Source: DASWIG01 sp965371445 (GTDB lineage Bacteria; Acidobacteriota; Thermoanaerobaculia; Multivoradales; J023). From it: a DNA stretch of 64,000 nt. Made by a program: the position numbers and the translations under genes. The stretch is taken from NCBI GenBank assembly GCA_965371445.1, contig CBDUYN010000026.1, positions 10,547-74,546 of the forward strand, in the 5' to 3' direction. Under the pieces are notes generated by a model, which saw only the letters and a list, made by a program, of their open reading frames with translations, ran no database searches and was not told the origin of the DNA. Positions 24,886 to 32,707 of the stretch are shown here, one piece after another. The number at the start of each line of letters is the position of its first letter. Position 1 is the first letter of the stretch.

Positions 24886-27720
24886 CTAGCGATCCCCTCC
24901 ACCCTCTCCTTTTTTTTTCTCGTCCGTGGGCAACTCGTCCGCCGCCTGGCCGGTGGCGGCTTTCTGGGCGGCGATCTCGGCCTCGAGGCGTCTTTTTTTC
25001 TCCTCGAACTCCTGGCGGGTCGCCTCGGCGCGTTTCTCCAGCTCCTTGTCGATCAATTCCTGGACATCGAGCGGCAACGGTTCTGCGACCGCCTCTTCGC
25101 CCGCTTTGCCGTCCTCGGCGGCGACGCTCTCGTCGGCGGCCGCCGGAGCGGTGGGAGCCGGCTCGCCGGCCGGCGGGGTGTCGTCCGCCGGCCGCAGGAC
25201 GGCCCAGGCGAAGTAGACGGCGACGGCGATCACGACGATCAGAAAGGCCGCGATCAGGAGCTTTTTCCCGGGCCCTCCGGCGCCCTTGGCGGCCGCCGGC
25301 TCGGGCGCGGCGACGGCTTCGGCGACCTTGGCGATCTCGTCGGTCGCTTCGGGGAAGAAAGCGGGCACCTCGTCGAAGTCTTCCAGAGGCGCAGGGGTCG
25401 CAAGTAGGGGAGTGGGAGCTTCGTCGGCCGCGGGCGTCGCCAGGCTCAGCGGCACCTCCACCGGCGCTTCCGCCTCCGGTGCCACCGCCAGCAGCGACAT
25501 GTAGGTGGCGAGCTCGCTCTGGCTGGGCATCGGCTTCAAGTTGAAGAGGACCGTCTTGAGCTCCTCCTCCATCTCGCCAGCGGTCTGGTACCGCTCCTCG
25601 GGAGTCCTGGCGAGGGCCCGGCGGACGATCCGGTCGACCTCTTCCGGGATCTCGGGCGCGATCTCCCGCGGCGCGCGGGTGCGGCATTCGCGCACCGCGT
25701 CGAGCACCCCCAGCTCGCTCTCGCCGGTGAAGAGCCGCGTGTCGGTCAGGACCTCGAAGAGCACCGCGCCGAGCGAGAAGATGTCGGAGCGGGCGTCGAC
25801 GCTCTTGCCCCAGGCCTGCTCCGGCGACATGTATTGAAGCTTGCCCTTCAGGGCTCCCATCTGCGTCTGCGAGGCCTTGGCCACCGCCTTGACGATGCCG
25901 AAGTCGCAGAGCTTGATCTCGCCCTCGTAGCTGATCAGGACGTTCTGCGGCGAGACGTCGCGGTGCACGAGACCCAGGGCGCGGTTGTCGAAGTCCCGCT
26001 TGCGGTGCGCGTAGTCGAGAGCCCGCGCCAGGCAGGAGGCGATCAAGAGCGCCTGTCCCATCGGCAGGGGCCGGTGGGTGCCGCGCGCCTTGTTCAGGAT
26101 GGTGCGCAGGTCCAGGCCGTCGACGTACTCCATGGCGATGAAAAAATCCTCGCCCTCCTTGCCGAGGTCGTAGATCTGGATGATGTTGTTGTGGTTGAGC
26201 TGGGCGGCGAGCTTGGCTTCGTCGATGAACATGGTGACGAAGTCCTGGCTGTGGGTCAGATGCGGGAGGATCTTCTTGATCGCGACGGTCTTCTGGAACC
26301 CCTCCACCCCACGCCGGCGCGCCTGCCAGACCTCGGCCATGCCGCCCACCGCGATCTTGCGCAGCAGCGTGTAGTCGCCAAAAGCCTCGCCCTCCGGAAG
26401 GGACGCCCCGGCCACGGGCAGGTCGACGAAGGTGGCCGGAGTCGAGGGGAAAAACTCGATGGCCTCCTCCTCGGCGGCCGGTTCGTCCGCCCCCGGTCCG
26501 GAGACTTCTTCCACCGGCTCGCCTTCCTCCTCGATAGACCCGTTCCCCGGAAAGAACTTGATCGCCTCCTCTTCCTCCGCGGCGGCAGGGGCGTCCGCCG
26601 CTTCAACGGCGGCAGGGATCTCGGGCCCGGCCTCGAAGGACACGCTTCCCGGAAAGAACTCGATCGCCTCCTCTTGCTCCGGCGAGCCAGCACTGTCCCG
26701 GAGCGCAACGGCCTCGATCGAGGGTTCCTCGGCCGGAGCCTCCTCAAGAGCCGGCGCGGCAAGCTCCGGAGCCTCCAGCTCCGGCAACTCGGGCAGCTCC
26801 GGCAGATCACCGATCGGAATGTCCAGGGTTGCGAGCGGCTCGGGACCCTGGACAGGCGCCGCCGCCGGGCCGGCTTCGGCAGCCGGCTTCTCTACCGGGG
26901 GAGAGGTTTTGCGCGGCTTCTTGCGGATCGGCAGCTCCAGGGAGGAGAGGGTCCTGTCGAGGAGCTCATCGATCTCGCTCGCCGAAGAGCTCACGGACCG
27001 GGCCGTTCGCTTGGCGGGCGAAGCCCCCGGATCCTTTTTCGGGACCACCAGCGGTAGGACCCCCGAGAGGGTCTCCTCCAGCCTACGATCGATGTCCTCG
27101 GAGCTCTCCGGGCGCCGCCGCGGCGCGACGGCAGGCGGCGCTCCCCCAACCGGCGGCGGCGCCGATGCCGGCTCTTGCGGAGCTGGCGCCGGCGCGGCAG
27201 CCGGTGGAGGAGGCGCCTTCGGTGCGCCGGGAGCCGTGGAAGGCACAGGCGCCGCCAGCGGCCCGGAGGCCGTGCGGCGCTTGGCCTCGGCCTCCACCTC
27301 TTCGAGCACGTCGCCGAAGATTTCCACCGAGCTCATCCGCGGGGGCCAGCTCAAGTCCGGCGACGACGCCACCTCGGGCAGGAACGTCCCCACGACGTCC
27401 TTGAGCTCCTGGGTGGTGAAGGGTTTGGCGAGGATGTCGTCGGCGTGGTAGTCGGCGGCGGAGACACGGCCGACCAGCGTCGTCGGGATCAGGACGATGG
27501 CCCCGGGCCCGCCCCGGGCGCGGGAGAATCCGTCGAGGAACGAGCGCACGTCGGGCAGCGAGGCGCTGGCGATGACGAGCCGGGGCACGGCTTCGGCGGC
27601 GATCCGCCGGGCCGTATCCGGGTCTTCACAGGTCTCGATCGCAAAACCCTCGGGCTCCAGGGCTTCTGCGATGCGTTGAGAGTAGCTACTATCCTGCTCG
27701 ACAATCAGGACCACCGACAT
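24886..27720 (-). CDS. Ser/Thr protein kinase with degenerate receiver domain and repeat linker
   Basis: 944 residues. Residues 1-117 have a receiver fold (VVLIVEQDSSYSQRI to ILAKPF), but the phosphoacceptor position reads IASASLPD in place of DLxLPD, so phosphorylation is unlikely. A proline/alanine/glutamate-rich linker (about 120-445) holds short repeated motifs. A Hanks kinase follows (about 449-725): IAVGGMAEVW, the lysine in VAIKKI, HRDVSPQN near 588, and CDFGIVKA. Then comes a linker, one transmembrane helix (about 820-842), and a charged C-terminal helix (KRAEATRQEFEEKKRRLEAE) outside the membrane. The start at 27720 is chosen for GGAG at -8. Confidence 0.88.
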   Translation of the reverse strand: MSVVLIVEQDSSYSQRIAEALEPEGFAIETCEDPDTARRIAAEAVPRLVIASASLPDVRSFLDGFSRARGGPGAIVLIPTTLVGRVSAADYHADDILAKPFTTQELKDVVGTFLPEVASSPDLSWPPRMSSVEIFGDVLEEVEAEAKRRTASGPLAAPVPSTAPGAPKAPPPPAAAPAPAPQEPASAPPPVGGAPPAVAPRRRPESSEDIDRRLEETLSGVLPLVVPKKDPGASPAKRTARSVSSSASEIDELLDRTLSSLELPIRKKPRKTSPPVEKPAAEAGPAAAPVQGPEPLATLDIPIGDLPELPELPELEAPELAAPALEEAPAEEPSIEAVALRDSAGSPEQEEAIEFFPGSVSFEAGPEIPAAVEAADAPAAAEEEEAIKFFPGNGSIEEEGEPVEEVSGPGADEPAAEEEAIEFFPSTPATFVDLPVAGASLPEGEAFGDYTLLRKIAVGGMAEVWQARRRGVEGFQKTVAIKKILPHLTHSQDFVTMFIDEAKLAAQLNHNNIIQIYDLGKEGEDFFIAMEYVDGLDLRTILNKARGTHRPLPMGQALLIASCLARALDYAHRKRDFDNRALGLVHRDVSPQNVLISYEGEIKLCDFGIVKAVAKASQTQMGALKGKLQYMSPEQAWGKSVDARSDIFSLGAVLFEVLTDTRLFTGESELGVLDAVRECRTRAPREIAPEIPEEVDRIVRRALARTPEERYQTAGEMEEELKTVLFNLKPMPSQSELATYMSLLAVAPEAEAPVEVPLSLATPAADEAPTPLLATPAPLEDFDEVPAFFPEATDEIAKVAEAVAAPEPAAAKGAGGPGKKLLIAAFLIVVIAVAVYFAWAVLRPADDTPPAGEPAPTAPAAADESVAAEDGKAGEEAVAEPLPLDVQELIDKELEKRAEATRQEFEEKKRRLEAEIAAQKAATGQAADELPTDEKKKGEGGGDR
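26450..26670 (-). repeat. Three coding repeats of an EEAIxFFP motif, 102-bp period
   Basis: Within the kinase linker the motif EEAI[EK]FFP occurs three times, spaced exactly 34 residues apart (about residues 350, 384 and 418 of the 944-residue protein). The sequence between copies is not conserved, so the period marks evenly placed short linear motifs. Confidence 0.75.
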
Positions 27721-27829
27721 CATGCTTCTCCGCCGGGTCAAGGCTTCTTTTCTAGCATCCGGGCCGATCCGAAGTCAATCGAGCCCCGTAGGCCTCGCCC
27801 TCGCTAGACGGCTGGCTTGCTGTAGAATA

Positions 27830-27860
27830 CTCGCGGCCTCGTGGCCGTTACGGCCGCGAG
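27830..27860 (+). promoter_or_regulatory. Leader hairpin upstream of yebC
   Basis: CTCGCGGCC (27830-27838) pairs perfectly with GGCCGCGAG (27852-27860). A TAGAAT box at 27823-27828 lies just before it, so the hairpin would sit at the start of the yebC transcript. No T-tract follows. Confidence 0.45.
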
Positions 27861-27917
27861 GATAACCGGAAAAGACCAAAGTTAGCACCGCTTGGCCGCG
27901 GTGCGAGAGGAGTCGCG

Positions 27918-28661
27918 ATGTCGGGTCATAGCAAGTGGAACACGATCAAGCGCAAGAAAGCGGCCGTCGACGCCAAGCGCGGCAAGGTCTTCACCAGAAT
28001 CCTGCGCGAGGTGACGGTGGCGGCGCGCCTCGGTGGCGGCGACGTCGACGGCAACCCGCGGCTGCGCTCCGCGGTCCAGGAGGCCCGCGCCAACAACGTC
28101 CCGAGCGAGAATGTCGAGCGCGCGATCAAGAAGGGCACGGGCGAGCTCGAAGGGGCCAACTACGAGGAGATCACCTACGAGGGCTACGGCCCGGGGGGCG
28201 TGGCCCTCCTGGTCGACGTGATGACCGACAACCGCAACCGTACGGTCGGCGAGGTGCGCCACGTCTTCAGCAAGTACGGCGGCAACCTGGGGCAGGACGG
28301 CTGCGTCGGCTGGATGTTCGAGCAGCGCGGCTACTTCCTGGTCGAGCCCGACATGGACGAAGAGGCCTTCATGGAGCTCGCCCTGGAGCTCGAGGTCGAC
28401 GACGTCGAGACCGGCGAGGACGGCTACGAGCTCTACACGTCGGTGGCGGAGTACAACACGGTCAAGGACGCCCTCGAGGAGCGCGGGGTGGCGGTGGCCG
28501 TCGCTCAGCTGGCCAAGCTGCCCTCGAACCAGGTCGAGCCGCCGGGAGAGAAAGTCTCCTCGGTGCTGCGCATGGTGGAGGCCCTGGAAGACCTCGACGA
28601 CGTCCAGAACGTCTGGATGAACGCCCAGATCGACGCCGACGTCCTCGAAGCCCACGCCTGA
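27918..28661 (+). CDS. yebC: YebC/PmpR-family protein
   Basis: 247 residues, full length. It opens with the family signature SGHSKWNTIKRKKAAVDAKR and contains the conserved GGNLGQDGCVGWMFEQRGYF segment (about 116-136). YebC-family proteins have been described as DNA-binding regulators and, more recently, as factors easing ribosome stalling. The strong AGAGGAG precedes the ATG. ruvC follows after 7 bp; yebC-ruvC linkage is common in bacteria. Confidence 0.95.
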   Translation: MSGHSKWNTIKRKKAAVDAKRGKVFTRILREVTVAARLGGGDVDGNPRLRSAVQEARANNVPSENVERAIKKGTGELEGANYEEITYEGYGPGGVALLVDVMTDNRNRTVGEVRHVFSKYGGNLGQDGCVGWMFEQRGYFLVEPDMDEEAFMELALELEVDDVETGEDGYELYTSVAEYNTVKDALEERGVAVAVAQLAKLPSNQVEPPGEKVSSVLRMVEALEDLDDVQNVWMNAQIDADVLEAHA

Positions 28662-28668
28662 GCCGAGG

Positions 28669-29178
28669 ATGCGGATCCTCGGGCTCGACCCAGGCTCACG
28701 CTTCACCGGCTACGGGTTGATCGACCGCCGCGGCTCGCGGCTCGTGCCGGTCGGCTACGGCCGGATCCGGCTGCCGCAAAGAGACCTGGCTCCCCGCCTG
28801 GCCCACCTGGTCGGCGAGCTCGAAGAGCTGATCCGCGCCCACGAGCCCGAGGTGGCGGTCCTGGAGTCGCTCTACCACGGGGTCAACCCACGCTCCGCGA
28901 TCGTCCTGGCCCAGGCCCGCGGGGCGCTCGTCGCCACCCTCGGACGAGCGGGCCTCCCGGTCGCGGAGTACTCGCCGGCGGAGGTCAAGATCGCGGTGAC
29001 CGGCTACGGCCGGGCTGAGAAAACCCAGGTGGGCCGCATGGTCGCCGTCGTGCTGGGGCTCGGCGACGAGAAGCTGCCGGCCGACGCCAGTGACGCGCTG
29101 GCGGTCGCGATCTGCTATGCTCAACGCCTTCGCCTCGACCGCCTGGGGGGTCGGGTAACGGCCCCGGATACGAGCTAA
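28669..29178 (+). CDS. ruvC: Crossover junction endodeoxyribonuclease RuvC
   Basis: 169 residues. The RNase-H-like fold has all four acidic active-site positions: the aspartate of LGLDPGSRFTGYG, the glutamate of AVLESLYHG, and two in DASDALAVAICY. It resolves Holliday junctions. ruvA and ruvB are not in the window. It is probably co-transcribed with yebC, and the stop overlaps a short perfect hairpin (29177-29199). Confidence 0.95.
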   Translation: MRILGLDPGSRFTGYGLIDRRGSRLVPVGYGRIRLPQRDLAPRLAHLVGELEELIRAHEPEVAVLESLYHGVNPRSAIVLAQARGALVATLGRAGLPVAEYSPAEVKIAVTGYGRAEKTQVGRMVAVVLGLGDEKLPADASDALAVAICYAQRLRLDRLGGRVTAPDTS

Positions 29179-29199
29179 GTCCTTCATTTCAAAGGACTT
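29177..29199 (+). terminator. Hairpin at the end of yebC-ruvC
   Basis: AAGTCCTT (29177-29184) and AAGGACTT (29192-29199) form a perfect 8-bp stem with loop CATTTCA, starting within the ruvC stop. No T-run follows, so termination would be weak or Rho-assisted. Confidence 0.5.
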
Positions 29200-29218
29200 G
29201 GCGGTGTTCAAGAGTCCC

Positions 29219-29248
29219 TTGACTGGTCTTTTTGGCCTGTGCTAACAT
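29219..29248 (+). promoter_or_regulatory. Sigma-70-type promoter of the exbB operon
   Basis: TTGACT (29219-29224), an 18-bp spacer and TAACAT (29243-29248). It lies 107 bp before the TTG start at 29355. Confidence 0.6.
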
Positions 29249-29278
29249 AGCCCGCCGCGACACGATAGTCGTTCAAAG

Positions 29279-29310
29279 CACGGGAACTCGTCGTCACAAC
29301 ACGGGAACTC
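29279..29310 (+). repeat. Direct repeat in the exbB leader
   Basis: CACGGGAACTC occurs at 29279-29289 and again at 29300-29310, 21 bp apart (two helical turns), downstream of the predicted start of transcription. A regulator site or leader element is possible. Confidence 0.45.
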
Positions 29311-29354
29311 AATTCGCAGATCGCGAGTCCAACCAGCCTAGAGGAGAACACGCT

Positions 29355-30035
29355 TTGTCCAAGTTCGGCGAAACCTTCATGAAATTCATGTTCGACGGGG
29401 GCCTCGTGATGTGGTTCCTGCTGGGATTCTCCATCGTCGCGGTCGCGGTGATCATCGAGCGCGCGGTGGTGCTCCGGAAGGCCAAGATCAACGTCAACGA
29501 GTTCCTGGCGAAGCTGCGCAAGGCCCTGATCGTCAACAAGTCGATCCGCGACGCGATCAAGATCTGCGAGCAGTACCGGGGACCCCTCGCCTCGATCATG
29601 AAAGCGGGTCTCCTGAAGTACGGCCAGCCCAAGGAAGACATCGAGAAGACGATCGAGACGGCGGCGCTCCACGAGATGGGGCGCCTGGAGAAGCGGCTCG
29701 TGATCATCTCCTCGATCGCCAACGTGGCGCCGCTCCTGGGCTTTTTCGGGACGGTGTCGGGCATGATCCAGTCGTTCGAGGCGCTCGCCGAGCAGGGCCT
29801 CTCGAACCCCGGCGCCGTGGCCGCCGGTATCTCGGAGGCCCTGATCACCACCGCGGCCGGCCTCGCGGTCGCCATCCCGACCCAGCTGGCCTACAACTTC
29901 TTCATGAACTCGATCAACAAGTCGGTGCGCGACATCGAGACGTCGACCAACATGCTGTTGGAGACTTTCGGCGAGATGGAGCGCAGCGGCATCTCGGCCG
30001 AGCAGGTCGGCGGCGCCCAGGCCAAGGGCAGCTGA
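29355..30035 (+). CDS. exbB: ExbB/TolQ-family proton channel subunit
   Basis: 226 residues from a TTG start with GAGGAG eight bases upstream. Three membrane segments are visible: about 13-35 (VMWFLLGFSIVAVAVIIE), about 118-140 (ANVAPLLGFFGTVSGMI) and about 160-185 (ALITTAAGLAVAIPTQLAYNF). These match MotA/TolQ/ExbB proteins. With ExbD it converts proton flow into force for TonB or Tol. Two ExbD genes and tonB follow directly, so a TonB-type energiser is the better reading. Confidence 0.92.
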   Translation: MSKFGETFMKFMFDGGLVMWFLLGFSIVAVAVIIERAVVLRKAKINVNEFLAKLRKALIVNKSIRDAIKICEQYRGPLASIMKAGLLKYGQPKEDIEKTIETAALHEMGRLEKRLVIISSIANVAPLLGFFGTVSGMIQSFEALAEQGLSNPGAVAAGISEALITTAAGLAVAIPTQLAYNFFMNSINKSVRDIETSTNMLLETFGEMERSGISAEQVGGAQAKGS

Positions 30036-30056
30036 GGCGGAACGGAGCCCAAGAAC

Positions 30057-30485
30057 ATGCGGCTGAAAGCACGCCACCAGAGCGGGGCCGTCATCCCCAC
30101 CGCGTCGATGGCGGACATCGCCTTCCTGCTGATCGTCTTCTTCATGGTCACCATCACCTTCGAGAAGGACAAGACCCAGGTGGCCCTGCCGAAGACCGAT
30201 CTGCGCTTCGAGATCCCCAAGATCGTGGCCTACATCTCGATCACCGACAACGGGCAGATCCGGGCGACCGACGGTGAGGAGATGAGCGCCCTCCTGGCGG
30301 CCGAAGACGTCGTGACGTTTGCGGCCAACGTGGTGACGCGCTACCCGCAGCGGCCGATCGTCTTGAAGGCCGATGGTGCGGTGACCTACGAAAAAGTGGA
30401 CAAGATCATCGACTCCTTGAAGCAGGCCAAGGTGGAGCTCATCTACCTCCTGTCGGACGCCAAAGAGATCGAGGACGGAGGCTGA
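30057..30485 (+). CDS. exbD: ExbD/TolR-family protein 1
   Basis: 142 residues. A short cytoplasmic tail leads to a single membrane helix that includes the proton-path aspartate in SMADIAFLLIVFFMVTITF (about 18-36), followed by a periplasmic domain. It lies 21 bp after exbB with GGAG upstream, and 1 bp before a second exbD. Two ExbD paralogues may form a heteromeric complex with the single ExbB. Confidence 0.92.
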   Translation: MRLKARHQSGAVIPTASMADIAFLLIVFFMVTITFEKDKTQVALPKTDLRFEIPKIVAYISITDNGQIRATDGEEMSALLAAEDVVTFAANVVTRYPQRPIVLKADGAVTYEKVDKIIDSLKQAKVELIYLLSDAKEIEDGG

Positions 30486-30486
30486 C

Positions 30487-31026
30487 ATGAGACTAAAAAA
30501 GCATGAGTCGGATCCCGAGATCCCGACTTCGTCGATGGCCGACATCGCCTTCCTGCTGATCGTCTACTTCATGGTGACGGCGACGTTCTCGGCGACCCGC
30601 GGCCTCGACTTCGCCCTGCCCAAGGACGACGACAACCCGCCGATCATCGAGAAGGAAGACTCGGTCCTGATCCAGATCGAGCCCAACGGTCAGCTGAACG
30701 TCGACAACGAGCCGCCGATGAACGTCGACGAGGGCTTCGCCCAGAAGCTCTTCGACTACCTGAAGCCGAAGCTCGAGGCCAACCCCAAGAAACCCGTCAT
30801 CATCCGCTCCCAGCCGAGCGCCCCCTACAGGTACATGCTCGAGGTCTTCGACGCGTTGCGCAAGATCAAGATCAAGACCTCCGAGGACGGTCTGCAACGT
30901 GAAGTCTACACCGTGACGCTTGCCGACATCCAGGAGGCCAACGATCAGGATCCTCCGAAGGATCTGGGCAAGGACATCAACGTTTCCATACCGACGCAGC
31001 GCGAAATCGACTCGTTCTGGTTCTAG
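30487..31026 (+). CDS. exbD: ExbD/TolR-family protein 2
   Basis: 179 residues. It shares the SMADIAFLLIVYFMVTATF membrane helix with the upstream paralogue, including the aspartate, but has a longer periplasmic domain with an acidic segment (LPKDDDNPPIIEKEDS) and a polar C-terminal tail. GGAGG precedes the ATG. Both exbD genes keep the key aspartate, so neither looks inactive. Confidence 0.92.
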   Translation: MRLKKHESDPEIPTSSMADIAFLLIVYFMVTATFSATRGLDFALPKDDDNPPIIEKEDSVLIQIEPNGQLNVDNEPPMNVDEGFAQKLFDYLKPKLEANPKKPVIIRSQPSAPYRYMLEVFDALRKIKIKTSEDGLQREVYTVTLADIQEANDQDPPKDLGKDINVSIPTQREIDSFWF

Positions 31027-31067
31027 ACGAGCTCGGCGAACCTCCCATCCAACTTCAAGGCAAGACG

Positions 31068-31787
31068 ATGGCAACGAAAGAAAAGACCCCAGCGAAGAAG
31101 ACACAGGAAGAGATCGATTACGAGGGAGCGGAATTTTCGACCTTTGCCCTGGAGGACGCCGAAGACAACCGGATGATGAAGTTCGCCTACGGCTTCGCCA
31201 TCATCTTGCACATCTGTTTCCTTTTTACGCCGCTCATCTCGATGGCGCAGGCCGAGGATGCGACCAAGAAAGAGCAGAAGCTCTTCGTGGTTCAGCAGGT
31301 GCGCTTCCAGCCGCCACCGCCGAAGCAGAAAAAGGAAATTCCGAAACCCAAGGCGAAAAAGGTCCCGATCCCCGATCCGACCCCCGACGAGCCGGAACCC
31401 ATCCGGATCGATGAGGACGAGCCGGAGATCGACCTGCCTGACGTCTCCGACATCGTCTTCGGCATCCCCGACGCGCCACCGGTGGCCGAGCCCGAGGGAC
31501 CGATTCACGTCGGCGGCAACGTCAAGGCGCCGGAAAAGATCGTGTCACCCCAGCCGCAGTACACCGAGATCGCGCGCAAGGCCCGGGTGCAGGGGGTCGT
31601 GATCGTCCAGGCGATCATCAACAAAGAGGGCAACGTGACCAACGTCAAGGTCTTGAAGGGTCTGCCCATGGGTCTCGCGGAAGAGGCCGTCAAGGCGATC
31701 AAGCGCTGGAAGTTCAAAGCCGCGACCCTAAACGGCAAGCCCGTCGACGTGTACTACAACCTGACCGTGAATTTCAGGCTTCAGTAA
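31068..31787 (+). CDS. tonB: TonB family energy transducer
   Basis: 239 residues. A cytoplasmic N-terminus of about 40 residues, longer than usual, precedes the membrane anchor (about 42-62, YGFAIILHICFLFTPLI). A proline/lysine then proline/glutamate-rich periplasmic spanning region follows (about 80-135), and a C-terminal TonB domain (about 155-239) with GVVIVQAIINKEGNV and AIKRWKFKAA. It transmits energy from ExbB/ExbD to outer-membrane receptors, which shows an outer membrane is present. No TonB-dependent receptor is encoded in the window. Confidence 0.93.
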   Translation: MATKEKTPAKKTQEEIDYEGAEFSTFALEDAEDNRMMKFAYGFAIILHICFLFTPLISMAQAEDATKKEQKLFVVQQVRFQPPPPKQKKEIPKPKAKKVPIPDPTPDEPEPIRIDEDEPEIDLPDVSDIVFGIPDAPPVAEPEGPIHVGGNVKAPEKIVSPQPQYTEIARKARVQGVVIVQAIINKEGNVTNVKVLKGLPMGLAEEAVKAIKRWKFKAATLNGKPVDVYYNLTVNFRLQ

Positions 31788-31800
31788 AGATCGATCGTTC

Positions 31801-32619
31801 ATGGCCTTCCAAGGGTCGCTTAAAGAGCTCCCGCTTCCCGACATCATCCAACTGGTTTCGGTGTCTGGAAAAACGGGAGTCTTCATTCTCACCAAATCCG
31901 ACCAAAGCGGGGAAATCTTTCTCCGCGAAGGGGAGATGGTCCACTCCGCCGCCGGTTCATTAAGCGGCGAGGAGGCCGTCTATGAGCTCGCCATCTGGCA
32001 GGAGGGCGAATTCGTCTTCAATCCGGGTGAAGAGACCGACCAGCACACGATCAAGAAATCCAACACCAACCTGCTGATGGAGGCGGCCCGCCGCATCGAC
32101 GAATGGCAGGTTTTATCCAAGCGGATCCCGTCGACCCGCATGGTGCCGATCTTTACCAATCAGGGTTCGAGCACCTCGGTCTCTTTTACTCCTCACGAGT
32201 GGGCGGTGATCTGCAAGATTGACGAACGGCGCTCCATCGAAGAGCTCGCCTCGGTCCTGGGGCTCTCCGCTTTTGAGGTCTGCAAGCTGCTCTACGGGCT
32301 GGTGACGGCCGGCCTGATCGAGCTCAAAGAAGGGCTCGGCCAGCTTGAGACCGGCCGCCTGAGAGAAATGTCCGCGGTAGAGCTTCAAAGCGTCATCCAG
32401 CGGATCCACGAGCAGGCGGGACTCTTGATGGCCAACCACGAAAAGCTCGAGGAGCTCGAAGCTACGAGTAGCCGCGCCAAGGCCGACATGGAATCTGGCC
32501 AGGGTGCCGACGCCGTCCTCGAGATGGTACGCTCGAACGAGCAATTGATCTCGGCAGCCCTCGGCCCGAACCAGTCCCGGGTCTTCATCGAGAAAGTCAA
32601 TCAACTGCTACGAGGGTAA
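31801..32619 (+). CDS. DUF4388 (PATAN-like) protein
   Basis: 272 residues. The N-terminal DUF4388/PATAN domain (about 1-100) opens with the typical FQGSLKELPLPDIIQLVSVSGKTGVF and contains LREGEMVHSA. A winged-helix-like region (about 125-185, with EWAVICKIDERRSIEELASVLG) and a coiled-coil C-terminus follow. These proteins occur in signalling networks with response regulators and MglA-type GTPases. It starts 13 bp after tonB and may be co-transcribed, though the function is probably separate. Confidence 0.85.
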   Translation: MAFQGSLKELPLPDIIQLVSVSGKTGVFILTKSDQSGEIFLREGEMVHSAAGSLSGEEAVYELAIWQEGEFVFNPGEETDQHTIKKSNTNLLMEAARRIDEWQVLSKRIPSTRMVPIFTNQGSSTSVSFTPHEWAVICKIDERRSIEELASVLGLSAFEVCKLLYGLVTAGLIELKEGLGQLETGRLREMSAVELQSVIQRIHEQAGLLMANHEKLEELEATSSRAKADMESGQGADAVLEMVRSNEQLISAALGPNQSRVFIEKVNQLLRG

Positions 32620-32707
32620 AGGCTCGAACGCCGCCCCCCGGGGACGCTGGGAGCCACTTGCAACGTTGATCAACACGGAATCCCAGGTTACTAGAAGGAG
32701 CTTTTCC

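Noticed and set aside
32648..32664. Possible second sigma-54 promoter before the TPR gene
   Set aside because: TGGGAGCCACTTGCA has only 9 bp between GG and GC; the class needs 10, and CAC is missing.
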